Assembly: GCA_002317355.1 (NCBI GenBank)
Contig: DCJC01000065.1
Coordinates: 39,933-82,680, forward strand
Length of the DNA: 42,748 nt
From: Prevotellaceae bacterium UBA1710
Lineage (GTDB): Bacteria; Bacteroidota; Bacteroidia; Bacteroidales; Bacteroidaceae
Direction: 5' to 3'
Below the pieces are notes generated by a model that searched no databases, was not told the DNA's origin, and was given only the letters and a program-made list of their open reading frames with translations. A program made the position numbers and the translations under genes. Positions 7,858-15,735 of this stretch are shown in pieces (position 1 is the stretch's first letter; each line of letters opens with the position of its first letter).

Positions 7858-8676
7858 TTATATTTTGAGTATGTCTTTGAAAACAAACATTGTCTTGTTT
7901 GTCTTGATACTAATTTCAAGCATCATGTCAGAACAACCTAAAGATTCTGCCTTGCGATACAATTCCATCGCTTTGTCATTGTCCTTGCGTACACCTTTAC
8001 CAATATAGAACATGACAGCGAGATTGAACATTGACTTTGGATCCCCTTGCACAGTACCTTTAATGAATGACTTGGCAGCCTTCTGATACCAGTCAAAGGA
8101 TTCATCATAATTCTTGGCTACAAGAATTCCATCTTCATACATTTTTCCCAGACTTAGTTGGGCGATAGGATTTTGCTCTGCAATCTTGATATACCATTCT
8201 ATACCCTTTTCCTCATTCTTCTCATCGTGAACAATGTTATGGAGCTGGTAATAAAAGGTAAATTCGTTTACAGTCGTCATTTTCTCTGATGCCCTGATAT
8301 ACCATTCAAGTGCCTTGGCTTCATCCTTCTCTGTACCAATGCCGTGCTCGTACATGCTACCAACCTTGATCCGTATGTCTTCATAACAAAATATATTGGC
8401 AGCCTTCTCATAATACTCCAATGCCTTGACATAGTTTTGCTCGTTATCATAGACGGTAGCAAGACACAGAAGATATTCGTCATCAGCCTGAGCCGCCTTA
8501 GTAAGCAGTTCAATAGTCTTTTCTACGGGATTCTCATCATCGATTTCACCACTATAATAAAGTGATGCAAGTTCATTCAGGGCCTTGGCATCTCCAAACT
8601 CAGCCTTTCTCTTCAAGTTATTCAGTTTTCTTGCAGAAACTTTCTTTCCCTCTCCTGAATCGTTTGTTTTTGCCAT
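7858..8676 (-). CDS. Cytoplasmic Sel1-like repeat protein
   Basis: The 272-residue protein has no signal peptide and is made largely of Sel1-like repeats (TPR relatives of about 36 residues). Copies include ALNELASLYYSGEI, IRIKVGSMYEHGIGTEKDEAKALEWY, LSLGKMYEDGILVAKNYDESFDWY and FNLAVMFYIGKGVRKDNDKAMELY. A basic N-terminal stretch (about 10-26) precedes them. Such proteins act as adaptors; no enzyme domain is present and the partner is unknown. The gene stands alone and is flanked on both sides by CGTAACG palindromes. A -7 box lies about 55 nt upstream. Confidence 0.87.
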   Translation of the reverse strand: MAKTNDSGEGKKVSARKLNNLKRKAEFGDAKALNELASLYYSGEIDDENPVEKTIELLTKAAQADDEYLLCLATVYDNEQNYVKALEYYEKAANIFCYEDIRIKVGSMYEHGIGTEKDEAKALEWYIRASEKMTTVNEFTFYYQLHNIVHDEKNEEKGIEWYIKIAEQNPIAQLSLGKMYEDGILVAKNYDESFDWYQKAAKSFIKGTVQGDPKSMFNLAVMFYIGKGVRKDNDKAMELYRKAESLGCSDMMLEISIKTNKTMFVFKDILKI

Positions 8677-8730
8677 AAGTTTGATGTTGTTTTGTTATTA
8701 AATAATACTACCTTTCGATGAATTTCATTA

Positions 8731-8738
8731 CAAAAGTA
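8731..8738 (-). promoter_or_regulatory. -7 box of the Sel1-repeat gene
   Basis: The complement of CAAAAGTA is TACTTTTG, a good -7 match. No well-placed -33 element is seen. Confidence 0.45.
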
Positions 8739-8892
8739 CGAAAAAGATTTGGCAAACGAGTTGATTTTACAGACTTTAACTCACATACATTCTATGAACA
8801 AAGCTCATTAACAGACAGATATGATATTTCATATATAGTGGCACATCATTGAACAAATAGATTCACGGTACCAACATGAAATTCACCCCCAA

Positions 8893-8911
8893 GCGTAACG
8901 TTACGTTACGC
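8893..8911. repeat. CGTAACG palindrome, copy 3
   Basis: GCGTAACG, TTA, CGTTACGC is identical to the 7741-7759 hairpin. It lies in the 314-nt spacer 8677-8990, which otherwise holds the Sel1 gene -7 box and a terminator and no gene I can support. Confidence 0.8.
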
Positions 8912-8935
8912 AAATAATACAGATTCATCTTCATA

Positions 8936-8971
8936 ACAAACAAAAACACCCTCCGAAACAATATCGGAGGG
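8936..8971 (-). terminator. Terminator of the acyl-CoA synthetase gene
   Basis: CCCTCCGA (8949-8956) pairs with TCGGAGGG (8964-8971). On the minus strand the hairpin is followed by a T-rich tract (complement of 8936-8948). It begins about 20 nt after the stop codon at 8991. Confidence 0.85.
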
Positions 8972-8990
8972 CGCTTTATTTTTGAGTATG

Positions 8991-10634
8991 TTATTTCTTC
9001 AATTTATAACGCTGAATCTTACCGCTGATAGTCTTAGGAAGCTCATCAACAAACTCTACGACACGTGGATATTTGTATGGAGCAGTCTCATGCTTTACGT
9101 GATTCTGCAGTTCCTTAGCAAGTTCATCGCCAGCCTTACTCTTGTAGTCGTCAGCAAGAACGATGGTTGCCTTGACAATCTGACCACGGATTTCGTCTGG
9201 TACGGCTGTAATGGCACACTCTACAACGGCAGGATGAGTCATAAGAGCTGACTCAACCTCGAAAGGTCCTACGCGATAGCCAGATGTCTTGATGACATCA
9301 TCGGCACGTGATACAAACCACAAGTAGCCATCCTCATCACGATACACGATATCACCTGTATAGTAGATTCCATTAACGATGCGCTCCTTAGTCATTTCCT
9401 CATCGCGATAGTATCCCTTGAAAAGACCGAGAGGCTTCTTCTCACCGATACGGATTACGAGTTCACCATGCTCCATATTGGCAACGCTCTTTCCTTCTTC
9501 ATCAACAACATCGATATCAAACTGAGGATTTCTTACGCCCATAGCACCTGGCTTTGGCTTAACCCATGGATAGGTTCCTACAACGAGAGTTGTCTCTGTC
9601 TGGCCGTATGACTCATATATCATGATGCCAGTCTTCTGCTGCCATTCATCAAACACGCTTGGATTGAGCGCCTCACCAGCTGTGGTGCAGTATTCGAGAG
9701 AAGAGAGATCGTATGAGCTGATATCCTCACGAATGAGAAAACGATAGATGGTAGGAGGAGCACAGAAGGATGTGATGTGGTAGTCCTGCATAATCTTGAG
9801 CAGATCAGCAGGCTTGAACTGTCCCTCGTAGTCGTATATGAAGACAGTACCGCCAGATATCATCTGACCATAGAACTTGCCCCAAACGGCCTTTCCCCAA
9901 CCAGTATCGGCAAGTGTGAAATGAAGTGACCCCTCGTGCACGTTATGCCAATATTTAGCTGTAAGGATATGAGCGAGTGGATAGGAGAAATCGTGCATCA
10001 CCATCTTTGGCTCACCTGTTGTTCCACTTGTGAAATAGAGGAGGAAGTCATCGGTAACAGCATTGCGCTCAGGACGCTCAAATGCATCTGCTTCCTGAAG
10101 TCCGCGCCAGTAATCATACCATCCGTTAGGTATAGTTGGACCTATAGAAACACAATGACGGAGAGTAGGACAATATTTGCGTGCTCCCTGAACATTTCCA
10201 AGGATAATAGGATCACCACACGCAATTATGCATGAGATACCAGCCATGTGGCAGCGGTAGATGATATCCTTCTCGGTGAGCATGTGGGTTGCAGGAATAG
10301 CAACAGCTCCAAGCTTATGAAGGGCAACCATAGTGTACCACCACTCTACCCTACGCTTGAGGATAAGCAACACTCTATCTCCCTTTTTGACACCAATACC
10401 CTGAAGGAAGGCAGCACACTGATCGCTGACATTCTTGAAGGCGCGGTAAGTGACACGCTTTTCCTCGCCCTTATCGTTTACCCAAAGCAATGCCTCTTTT
10501 TCAGGCATCGTCTGAGCATATTTATCTATTACGTCATAGCCGAAGTTAAAGTCATTAGGTACATTAACTTTGAAACTCTGCATGAAGTCCTCATAAGACG
10601 AGAATTCAGCTTTATTCATGAACTCTTTAATCAT
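8991..10634 (-). CDS. AMP-forming acyl-CoA/acetyl-CoA synthetase
   Basis: This ANL-superfamily enzyme activates a carboxylic acid with ATP and then forms its CoA thioester. YFTSGTTGEPKMVMH is the A3 phosphate-binding motif. YYTGDIVYRDEDGYLWF and the following SRADDVIKTSGYRVGP region are the A7-A8 hinge. PKTISGKIQR near the C-terminus carries the catalytic lysine. The frame is open to 10670, but a -7 box at 10658-10665 falls inside that extension, so I place the start at 10634 (MIKEFMNK), giving 547 residues, normal for this family. Acetate or a medium-chain acid are both possible substrates. It has its own promoter and terminator, so it is a single-gene unit. Confidence 0.9.
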   Translation of the reverse strand: MIKEFMNKAEFSSYEDFMQSFKVNVPNDFNFGYDVIDKYAQTMPEKEALLWVNDKGEEKRVTYRAFKNVSDQCAAFLQGIGVKKGDRVLLILKRRVEWWYTMVALHKLGAVAIPATHMLTEKDIIYRCHMAGISCIIACGDPIILGNVQGARKYCPTLRHCVSIGPTIPNGWYDYWRGLQEADAFERPERNAVTDDFLLYFTSGTTGEPKMVMHDFSYPLAHILTAKYWHNVHEGSLHFTLADTGWGKAVWGKFYGQMISGGTVFIYDYEGQFKPADLLKIMQDYHITSFCAPPTIYRFLIREDISSYDLSSLEYCTTAGEALNPSVFDEWQQKTGIMIYESYGQTETTLVVGTYPWVKPKPGAMGVRNPQFDIDVVDEEGKSVANMEHGELVIRIGEKKPLGLFKGYYRDEEMTKERIVNGIYYTGDIVYRDEDGYLWFVSRADDVIKTSGYRVGPFEVESALMTHPAVVECAITAVPDEIRGQIVKATIVLADDYKSKAGDELAKELQNHVKHETAPYKYPRVVEFVDELPKTISGKIQRYKLKK

Positions 10635-10657
10635 ATCATATCGTTTAAAATGCACCG

Positions 10658-10690
10658 CAAAATTAGTCAAATATCGATGAAATGGACAAA
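10658..10690 (-). promoter_or_regulatory. Promoter of the acyl-CoA synthetase gene
   Basis: The complement of CAAAATTA (10658-10665) is a -7 box. CAAA at 10687-10690 supplies TTTG at -33 with a 21-nt spacer. It decides the start codon of the gene. A 10-bp hairpin with one mismatch (10758-10785) lies further upstream. Confidence 0.65.
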
Positions 10691-10807
10691 AAAATGAAAA
10701 AGAAGATTACAGATTTTTAGTTTTTTTAAGGAATCGGTATCATTATCGTACACATTCTTGCGCACACTATTATGGGTGTGTGCAATGGAAATCTGAAGTT
10801 TTTCCAG

Positions 10808-10889
10808 TTAGGAATTAGGAGTGAGGAGTGAGGAGTTGCCCCCACGCGGAAGAAGAACTCCTAACTTCTCATTCCTAATTCCTAACTAA
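10808..10889. repeat. Palindromic element with 7-nt tandem arms (TTAGGAR family)
   Basis: Left arm: TTAGGAA, TTAGGAG, TGAGGAG, TGAGGAG (10808-10835). Right arm: the complementary CCTAACT/CCTAATT series (about 10856-10889), also in 7-nt steps. The right end overlaps the TAG stop of cytidine deaminase (10886-10888), so the element is the first thing transcribed after that gene. Confidence 0.82.
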
Positions 10890-11371
10890 CATTTCAGACT
10901 CTCTGCCGTAAAACTGAATGGAAGCAGATCCTTTATACTATGAAATACAAGTATGTCTTTCTGCCCAACGAGAAGAATGCGGATTGGCTGATTATATTTC
11001 ATCTCATGCTCGAGAATAACCTGACGGCAAGAACCGCAAGGAGATACAGGTTCGGATACAAACTCTCCCTCAGTATTCCTTGCAGCAATGGCAAGCGACA
11101 TAATAGCTGTATTAGGATATTGCGCCTGAGAAGAGAATATCGCTACGCGTTCAGCACAAAGTCCAAGTGGAAATACGGCATTCTCCTGATTGCATCCACC
11201 TACAACAACACCATTGGCGAGCCTCAACGCAGCTCCTACATGGAAATTACTATAAGGTGCATAGGATGCCTCTGTCATCTGCATTGCCTTATCCACGAGT
11301 TCACGGTCTTCTGTGGTCAGTTCAGAATACTCAGCCAACAGGCATGTTACTTCAATAGAGATTGGTTTCAT
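10886..11371 (-). CDS. cdd: Cytidine deaminase
   Basis: This 161-residue enzyme deaminates cytidine and deoxycytidine to uridine and deoxyuridine in pyrimidine salvage. The zinc site is intact: C72 and the catalytic E74 in LCAERVAIF, and C112 and C115 in PCGSCRQ. The size fits the small homotetrameric class with a slightly long N-terminus. No -7 box is visible directly upstream. The 207-nt gap to the lipoprotein gene holds a palindromic repeat, so it is unclear whether cdd belongs to the upstream cluster. Confidence 0.95.
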   Translation of the reverse strand: MKPISIEVTCLLAEYSELTTEDRELVDKAMQMTEASYAPYSNFHVGAALRLANGVVVGGCNQENAVFPLGLCAERVAIFSSQAQYPNTAIMSLAIAARNTEGEFVSEPVSPCGSCRQVILEHEMKYNQPIRILLVGQKDILVFHSIKDLLPFSFTAESLKC

Positions 11372-11389
11372 AATGATTTTATTTTAGTT

Positions 11390-11520
11390 AAGGAGTTCAA
11401 GGAGTAGCAAGGAATACAAGGAGTACAAGACGATACCCTTTATCGCGGAAGGCTGTACGCGAGGCGTTATATCCATACATTCGTCTTGTACTACTTGAAC
11501 TCCTTGTACTCCTTATACTT
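11390..11520. repeat. Palindromic element with 9-nt tandem arms (AAGGAGTAC family, copy 2)
   Basis: Left arm: AAGGAGTTC, AAGGAGTAG, AAGGAATAC, AAGGAGTAC (11390-11426). Right arm: the CTTGTACTA, CTTGAACTC, CTTGTACTC, CTTATACTT series to about 11520. It lies 3' of the beta-helix lipoprotein gene (stop at 11579). Confidence 0.82.
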
Positions 11521-11578
11521 CCAAGTGGAGCTTGCGAAACTTGAATTAATGATTTTTCATTATTCATTTCTTCATTAA

Positions 11579-13045
11579 TTAATAGCATCCTATATTCATG
11601 TTCTTTTCATCACGAGGCAGACCATCACGATTCAAAGGGAGAGCCCATTGAGGATTTGCGGCACCATTTGCCTTGGAAATAGAATCAAGATGGAAGTCAT
11701 ATATATAATCATGATTGTTATAATTACCAACATCATCAATTCTCTTGAAATTCTTTTTCCCGATGCAAGTTGTATCCGCTTTTGTCTCCCAAATAATACT
11801 ATCAAAATATTGAGTCAAAGCAGTATCCTCAACTTCCGGAGTGCGTAAGATGGAATTACAGAAATGGTAGTTGAATGCAACGGAATCACTTTTCCCGACC
11901 ATTATGTTGTCTTCTGCTTCTCCCGTTATGATACAATTCTTGACTTCAAGATTAACAAGCGGATAATTATTTATTCCATCAGTATTTGAAAATCTTAGAG
12001 CCGCTCCTATCCCAGAATCGAAAATATAGAATTGTGCAATAGTATTATGGACAAAACAAAGATCACCGCCCCATACAGAGACACAATCACGCAAATTATT
12101 TGTTATCTGTGTATTAGCGACATACACATTAGAATTAACAAGAGCCAATCCATATCCTTTACAGTTATGTATTGTAGAAGAGTTGATTGTGAGTTTTCTA
12201 CGAGTCACATCACTTGAATCACAGACAACGGCATTAGAACCTCCATGGATTTCCGTATAGTCAATTACATTATCATAGGAATCACCTGAGAAGTGGATTC
12301 CTTGCCAACGACCTGGGATTAAATCATAAGGAACATTGTCAAGCATATCATCTAACCTATCACAACGAAGCAAGATGTTCTTCTCGGCAGTTCCCTGACA
12401 AATAAGCTTACCCTTAACATCAATTCCCGCATCATCATGAAAGAAAATCATTGTACCAGGAGCAATAGTAAGTGTTGCGAGCGAATCAACCGTAATACCT
12501 CCATACACCACAAGAGCCTTGCCTGAGATGGTTGTATCAATAGTTGTATCGTTCTTTATCTCAAGGTTTCTGACAATCTCAGCATTCCAGGCACATGCAT
12601 TGAGGTTGATAACCTGCTCTACCCCACTCTCAAGTCGGAAGATGAGGTTATCCTCAATCTGCTTAAAGACGGCAGAACCATTATCAGGAGCAGTCAATTC
12701 AACGAAAATACGAATACTATCACCTTTTCTTACTTCGATATCATTGGTTTGGTAACCAGTTTTTTCACCAAGATAGATACCATCTACATTAACACGAAAT
12801 CCTGATTGATTGCCTTTCTGAAGTCGTACATTAGAACAACGAATGCCATCATTGGAGTTGTTATATCCCCAAATACCTTCAATAGAAGTATGAGTAGAAG
12901 CTGGAATTCGGGCAAAAACCGTATCCATCTTTATAGTATCGGTAGTAAAAGAAAGCAGATTTGATTGCGATGTGCTAAACGTATCATCGTCGTTGCACGC
13001 CGTAAATAAAATAAGAGATAATAGTATGTAGAATAGCTTTTTCAT
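11579..13045 (-). CDS. Lipoprotein with right-handed beta-helix
   Basis: The 488-residue protein begins with a lipoprotein signal (MKKLFYILLSLILFTAC, lipidated Cys at 17) followed by acidic DDD, which in Bacteroidetes is compatible with export to the cell surface. Residues about 30-165 look like a beta-sandwich-type domain. From about 175 there are regular short strands with Asn/Gly turns (ITVDSLATLTIAPGTMIFF, DNVIDYTEIHGGSNAVV, NVYVANTQITNN) as in parallel beta-helices. No lyase active site is recognisable. Its ATG overlaps the tilS stop codon by one base (TAATG), so it is translationally coupled to tilS. Function unknown. Confidence 0.85.
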   Translation of the reverse strand: MKKLFYILLSLILFTACNDDDTFSTSQSNLLSFTTDTIKMDTVFARIPASTHTSIEGIWGYNNSNDGIRCSNVRLQKGNQSGFRVNVDGIYLGEKTGYQTNDIEVRKGDSIRIFVELTAPDNGSAVFKQIEDNLIFRLESGVEQVINLNACAWNAEIVRNLEIKNDTTIDTTISGKALVVYGGITVDSLATLTIAPGTMIFFHDDAGIDVKGKLICQGTAEKNILLRCDRLDDMLDNVPYDLIPGRWQGIHFSGDSYDNVIDYTEIHGGSNAVVCDSSDVTRRKLTINSSTIHNCKGYGLALVNSNVYVANTQITNNLRDCVSVWGGDLCFVHNTIAQFYIFDSGIGAALRFSNTDGINNYPLVNLEVKNCIITGEAEDNIMVGKSDSVAFNYHFCNSILRTPEVEDTALTQYFDSIIWETKADTTCIGKKNFKRIDDVGNYNNHDYIYDFHLDSISKANGAANPQWALPLNRDGLPRDEKNMNIGCY

Positions 13046-14451
13046 TACTTATTATAACGAATAACAAGCGCTTTTATTGTGCTATCCGTTATACAACAAC
13101 GAGCATCAGGACGCTCTCCAATAAGCCAAAGAACATTATCCGAGGCATCAACCAAAACAAGCTGACTTTGCTTTTCGAATACGTTCTTCTTTCGATCTGT
13201 AAGATAGTCGCTTACGAGTTTTGAGCCATTCATTCCAAATGGCACAAAACGATCACCTTGCTCTATTCCTCGAATTGTTAGAGGGAATTTCACTTTCTCT
13301 GCATCAAGAGTGACGGTATCACGTTCCTTACTTATCTTGAAGTTCTCATCAACTTCTACGCTCTTAATTGATATCTTCTCCGTATGATCTTTCGTCTCAG
13401 AAACGACATAAGTACCTGCTTCTGGAATACGGAAAGAACGACGCGCATTTTCTTGCTTTTTACGAAGCAGAAGCGCTTGTCTATCCACAACCAACTGATG
13501 CGTTGAACTCTCCCATAACTTACCGGATTGAGAGAAATCAGATTGTGAGATTTCCTCGATCTGACTTGGAGAAAAATGATATGGGGAAAGAATAGTATGA
13601 AGGGTATATTCTTTTGATGCTACGGTATTAAGTAATTCCTTGTTAATACGAATGTAATCATCTGTACTTTCAGCAGTTACGTTCGCAACAGCATCATCCA
13701 TCGCGCTATCAAAAACCTTACCTGCCTCAACCATTCGCAAAGCAGTTTGAGCGATATTATCAGATGCTGCAGGATTGATTTGTTCAAGAAGAGGAATGAT
13801 ATTTAGACGAAGCTTATTTCGAGTAACATCATCTTCAAGATTAGTGCTATCGGTAACGTAATCCTGACCTATCGAATCCAGCCACTCAACAATCTCTTTT
13901 CTACTCACACCAAGCAACGGACGAATGATTCTTCCATTACGAGGTTTGATGCCTTGAAGTCCATGAATACCAGTTCCGCGGATTAGGTTCATGAGTAATG
14001 TCTCAACAGCATCATTCTTATGATGAGCCACAAGGATAGCCTCAGCATCAATAGCCTTTCTCAACTGCTCGAAATAGTTGTATCTAAGTTCACGAGCAGC
14101 CATCTCAATACTAACCTTATGAAGTTCTGAATACGTCTTGGTATCGAAGTGAACGGTATGGAAAGGCACGTTCTCGCGTTCACAAAGGCGTTTGCAAAAG
14201 TCTTCGTCCCTATCTGATTCGGAACCACGAAGATGGAAGTTGCAATGGATAGCCTCAACATTATATCCAAGTTGCTTCATAGCAAGAAGAAGACAAACCG
14301 AATCAGCACCTCCTGAGAGAGCCACGAGATAAATACGGCCTCTCCCCCCACCCTCTCCCGTAGAGAGGGAGTCGGAACCACATGGGAACCACATAGGAAC
14401 CATAAGGGAATTATCATGTATGAATTGGCGTATCTTATCTATGAACTTCAT
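13045..14451 (-). CDS. tilS: tRNA(Ile)-lysidine synthase
   Basis: TilS attaches lysine to C34 of tRNA-Ile(CAU) with ATP so that it reads AUA; the enzyme is essential in most bacteria. The PP-loop motif SGGADSVCLLLAM, the following VEAIHCNFHLRG and VAHHKNDAVETLLMNLIRGTG are all intact, and the C-terminal domain is full length. The frame is open to 14532, but the extra 27 residues are translated from a spacer repeat, so I choose MKFIDKIRQF at 14451 (468 residues). Between this N-terminal helix and the PP-loop is an odd segment rich in Met, Trp, Pro, Cys and Gly (about 17-38), encoded by a spacer-type 11-nt repeat. Confidence 0.92.
   Translation of the reverse strand: MKFIDKIRQFIHDNSLMVPMWFPCGSDSLSTGEGGGRGRIYLVALSGGADSVCLLLAMKQLGYNVEAIHCNFHLRGSESDRDEDFCKRLCERENVPFHTVHFDTKTYSELHKVSIEMAARELRYNYFEQLRKAIDAEAILVAHHKNDAVETLLMNLIRGTGIHGLQGIKPRNGRIIRPLLGVSRKEIVEWLDSIGQDYVTDSTNLEDDVTRNKLRLNIIPLLEQINPAASDNIAQTALRMVEAGKVFDSAMDDAVANVTAESTDDYIRINKELLNTVASKEYTLHTILSPYHFSPSQIEEISQSDFSQSGKLWESSTHQLVVDRQALLLRKKQENARRSFRIPEAGTYVVSETKDHTEKISIKSVEVDENFKISKERDTVTLDAEKVKFPLTIRGIEQGDRFVPFGMNGSKLVSDYLTDRKKNVFEKQSQLVLVDASDNVLWLIGERPDARCCITDSTIKALVIRYNK
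14374..14417. repeat. 11-nt tandem array inside the tilS reading frame
   Basis: GGAACCACATG, GGAACCACATA, GGAACCATAAG and GGAATTATCAT follow one another without gaps (14374-14417, plus strand). The units match the GGAATCATATA family found in spacers at 7545, 19313, 28797 and 34858. Three full units are 33 nt, so the tilS frame is kept. Next to it (14341-14372) is a CCCTCT/AGAGGG hairpin, also spacer-like. Confidence 0.82.
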
Positions 14452-14489
14452 AACCTTAATATTGATAGCTTGAACTCCCATAAAGAAAA

Positions 14490-14548
14490 AATGAAGAATG
14501 AAATAGTGTAACTCAAATTCTTCACTTTTCACTCTTCACTTTTCACTT
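14490..14548. repeat. 7-nt tandem palindrome (GTGAARA family, copy 2)
   Basis: TTCACTT, TTCACTC, TTCACTT, TTCACTT run without gaps at 14521-14548. A diverged complementary arm (ATGAAGA, ATGAAAT) lies just to the left. The array starts directly after the rlmI-type stop codon (14551-14553) on the minus strand and separates it from tilS. Confidence 0.8.
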
Positions 14549-14550
14549 TC

Positions 14551-15732
14551 TTACTCTACATAAAGTACCAATCCCTTAAGATACTCACCTTCAGGGTGGT
14601 AGATATTGATTGGATGATCGGCTGGCTGATGTAACTGGTGAAGGATACGAACCTTACGACCTGACTGAGCAGCAGCTGTAAATACCGCATTTCGGAAATT
14701 ATCCTTTGTTACTACCTGAGAGCAACTGAATGTGAAGAGGATTCCACCTGGCTTGATATGTTCGAAAGCCTTGACATTCAAGCGAGTATATCCCTTGAGG
14801 GCATTATGAAGCGCACCTCTATGCTTTGCGAAAGCAGGTGGGTCGAGAATGATAAGATCGTACTTATCTCCCTCAGCATCAAGGTATTTGAACGCATCTT
14901 CGCAGAAAGCCTTATGACGAGGATCACCAGGGAAGTTGAGTTCTACGTTAGCATTTGTAAGTTCGATAGCCTTAGCAGAAGAATCAACAGAGTGAACGAG
15001 CTTGGCATCACCTCTCATAGCATAGAAAGAGAAGCCACCTGTGTAGCAGAACATATTGAGCACGCTCTTACCCTTAGAATACTGCTCAAGAAGCGAGCGA
15101 TTCTCACGCTGGTCAACGAAGAATCCAGTCTTCTGACCACGAAGCCAGTCAACATGGAACTTCAAGCCATTCTCAAGAGCTACATTCTCATCGGTTCCTC
15201 CAAAGAGGAAACCGTTCTCCTGACCGAGATCAGCCTTATATGGAAGAGTTGTCTCACTCTTATAATATACATTCTCAATACGCTCACCCATTACCTCCAT
15301 GAGCTGCTTTGCAACAGCCATACGGCATTCGTGCATACCAACGCTATGTGCCTGAACAACAGCAGTTTTGCCATAGCAGTCGATAACGAGTCCTGGGAGA
15401 TTATCGCCCTCACCATGAACAAGGCGATAGGTGTTATTCTGAGGATTGTCAGCTATTCCGATGCTGATTCGCATCTGAAGAGCCACATTAAGTCTTGTAT
15501 GCCAGAACGCATCATCAATAAGTTCATCATCGAAGGTGAGGATTCTAACGGCAATACTACCAATCTGGAAGTGTCCGCGACCAATATACTCACCATGAGC
15601 AGCTATCACATTAACCACTTCGCCTTCCTCAATACCATCATCCATATGATGAAGAGCACCAGAGAAAACCCATGGATGGAAGCGCTTCATGCTCTCTTCC
15701 TTACCCTTTTTCAGATATACGTTCTTATACAT
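14551..15732 (-). CDS. rlmI: Class I rRNA large-subunit methyltransferase (RlmI type)
   Basis: The 393-residue protein has an N-terminal PUA-like domain (about 1-75, with KRFHPWVFSGAL), a linking domain and a Rossmann methyltransferase domain. VLNMFCYTGGFSFYAM is the SAM-binding motif I, LIILDPPAFAKHR is motif IV and FTFSCSQVV supplies the cysteine used in m5C chemistry. E. coli RlmI methylates C1962 of 23S rRNA; the same target is likely but not proven. It lies 3 nt after the exonuclease gene on the same strand, so the two are surely one transcript, probably running on into tilS and the lipoprotein. Confidence 0.9.
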   Translation of the reverse strand: MYKNVYLKKGKEESMKRFHPWVFSGALHHMDDGIEEGEVVNVIAAHGEYIGRGHFQIGSIAVRILTFDDELIDDAFWHTRLNVALQMRISIGIADNPQNNTYRLVHGEGDNLPGLVIDCYGKTAVVQAHSVGMHECRMAVAKQLMEVMGERIENVYYKSETTLPYKADLGQENGFLFGGTDENVALENGLKFHVDWLRGQKTGFFVDQRENRSLLEQYSKGKSVLNMFCYTGGFSFYAMRGDAKLVHSVDSSAKAIELTNANVELNFPGDPRHKAFCEDAFKYLDAEGDKYDLIILDPPAFAKHRGALHNALKGYTRLNVKAFEHIKPGGILFTFSCSQVVTKDNFRNAVFTAAAQSGRKVRILHQLHQPADHPINIYHPEGEYLKGLVLYVE

Positions 15733-15735
15733 TTA

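Noticed and set aside
10635..10670. N-terminal extension of the acyl-CoA synthetase (12 residues)
   Set aside because: The promoter -7 box lies within it, so it is probably not transcribed in full.
14452..14532. N-terminal extension of TilS (27 residues)
   Set aside because: The extension is translated from a 7-nt spacer repeat; TilS proteins begin with the helix at MKFIDKIRQF.
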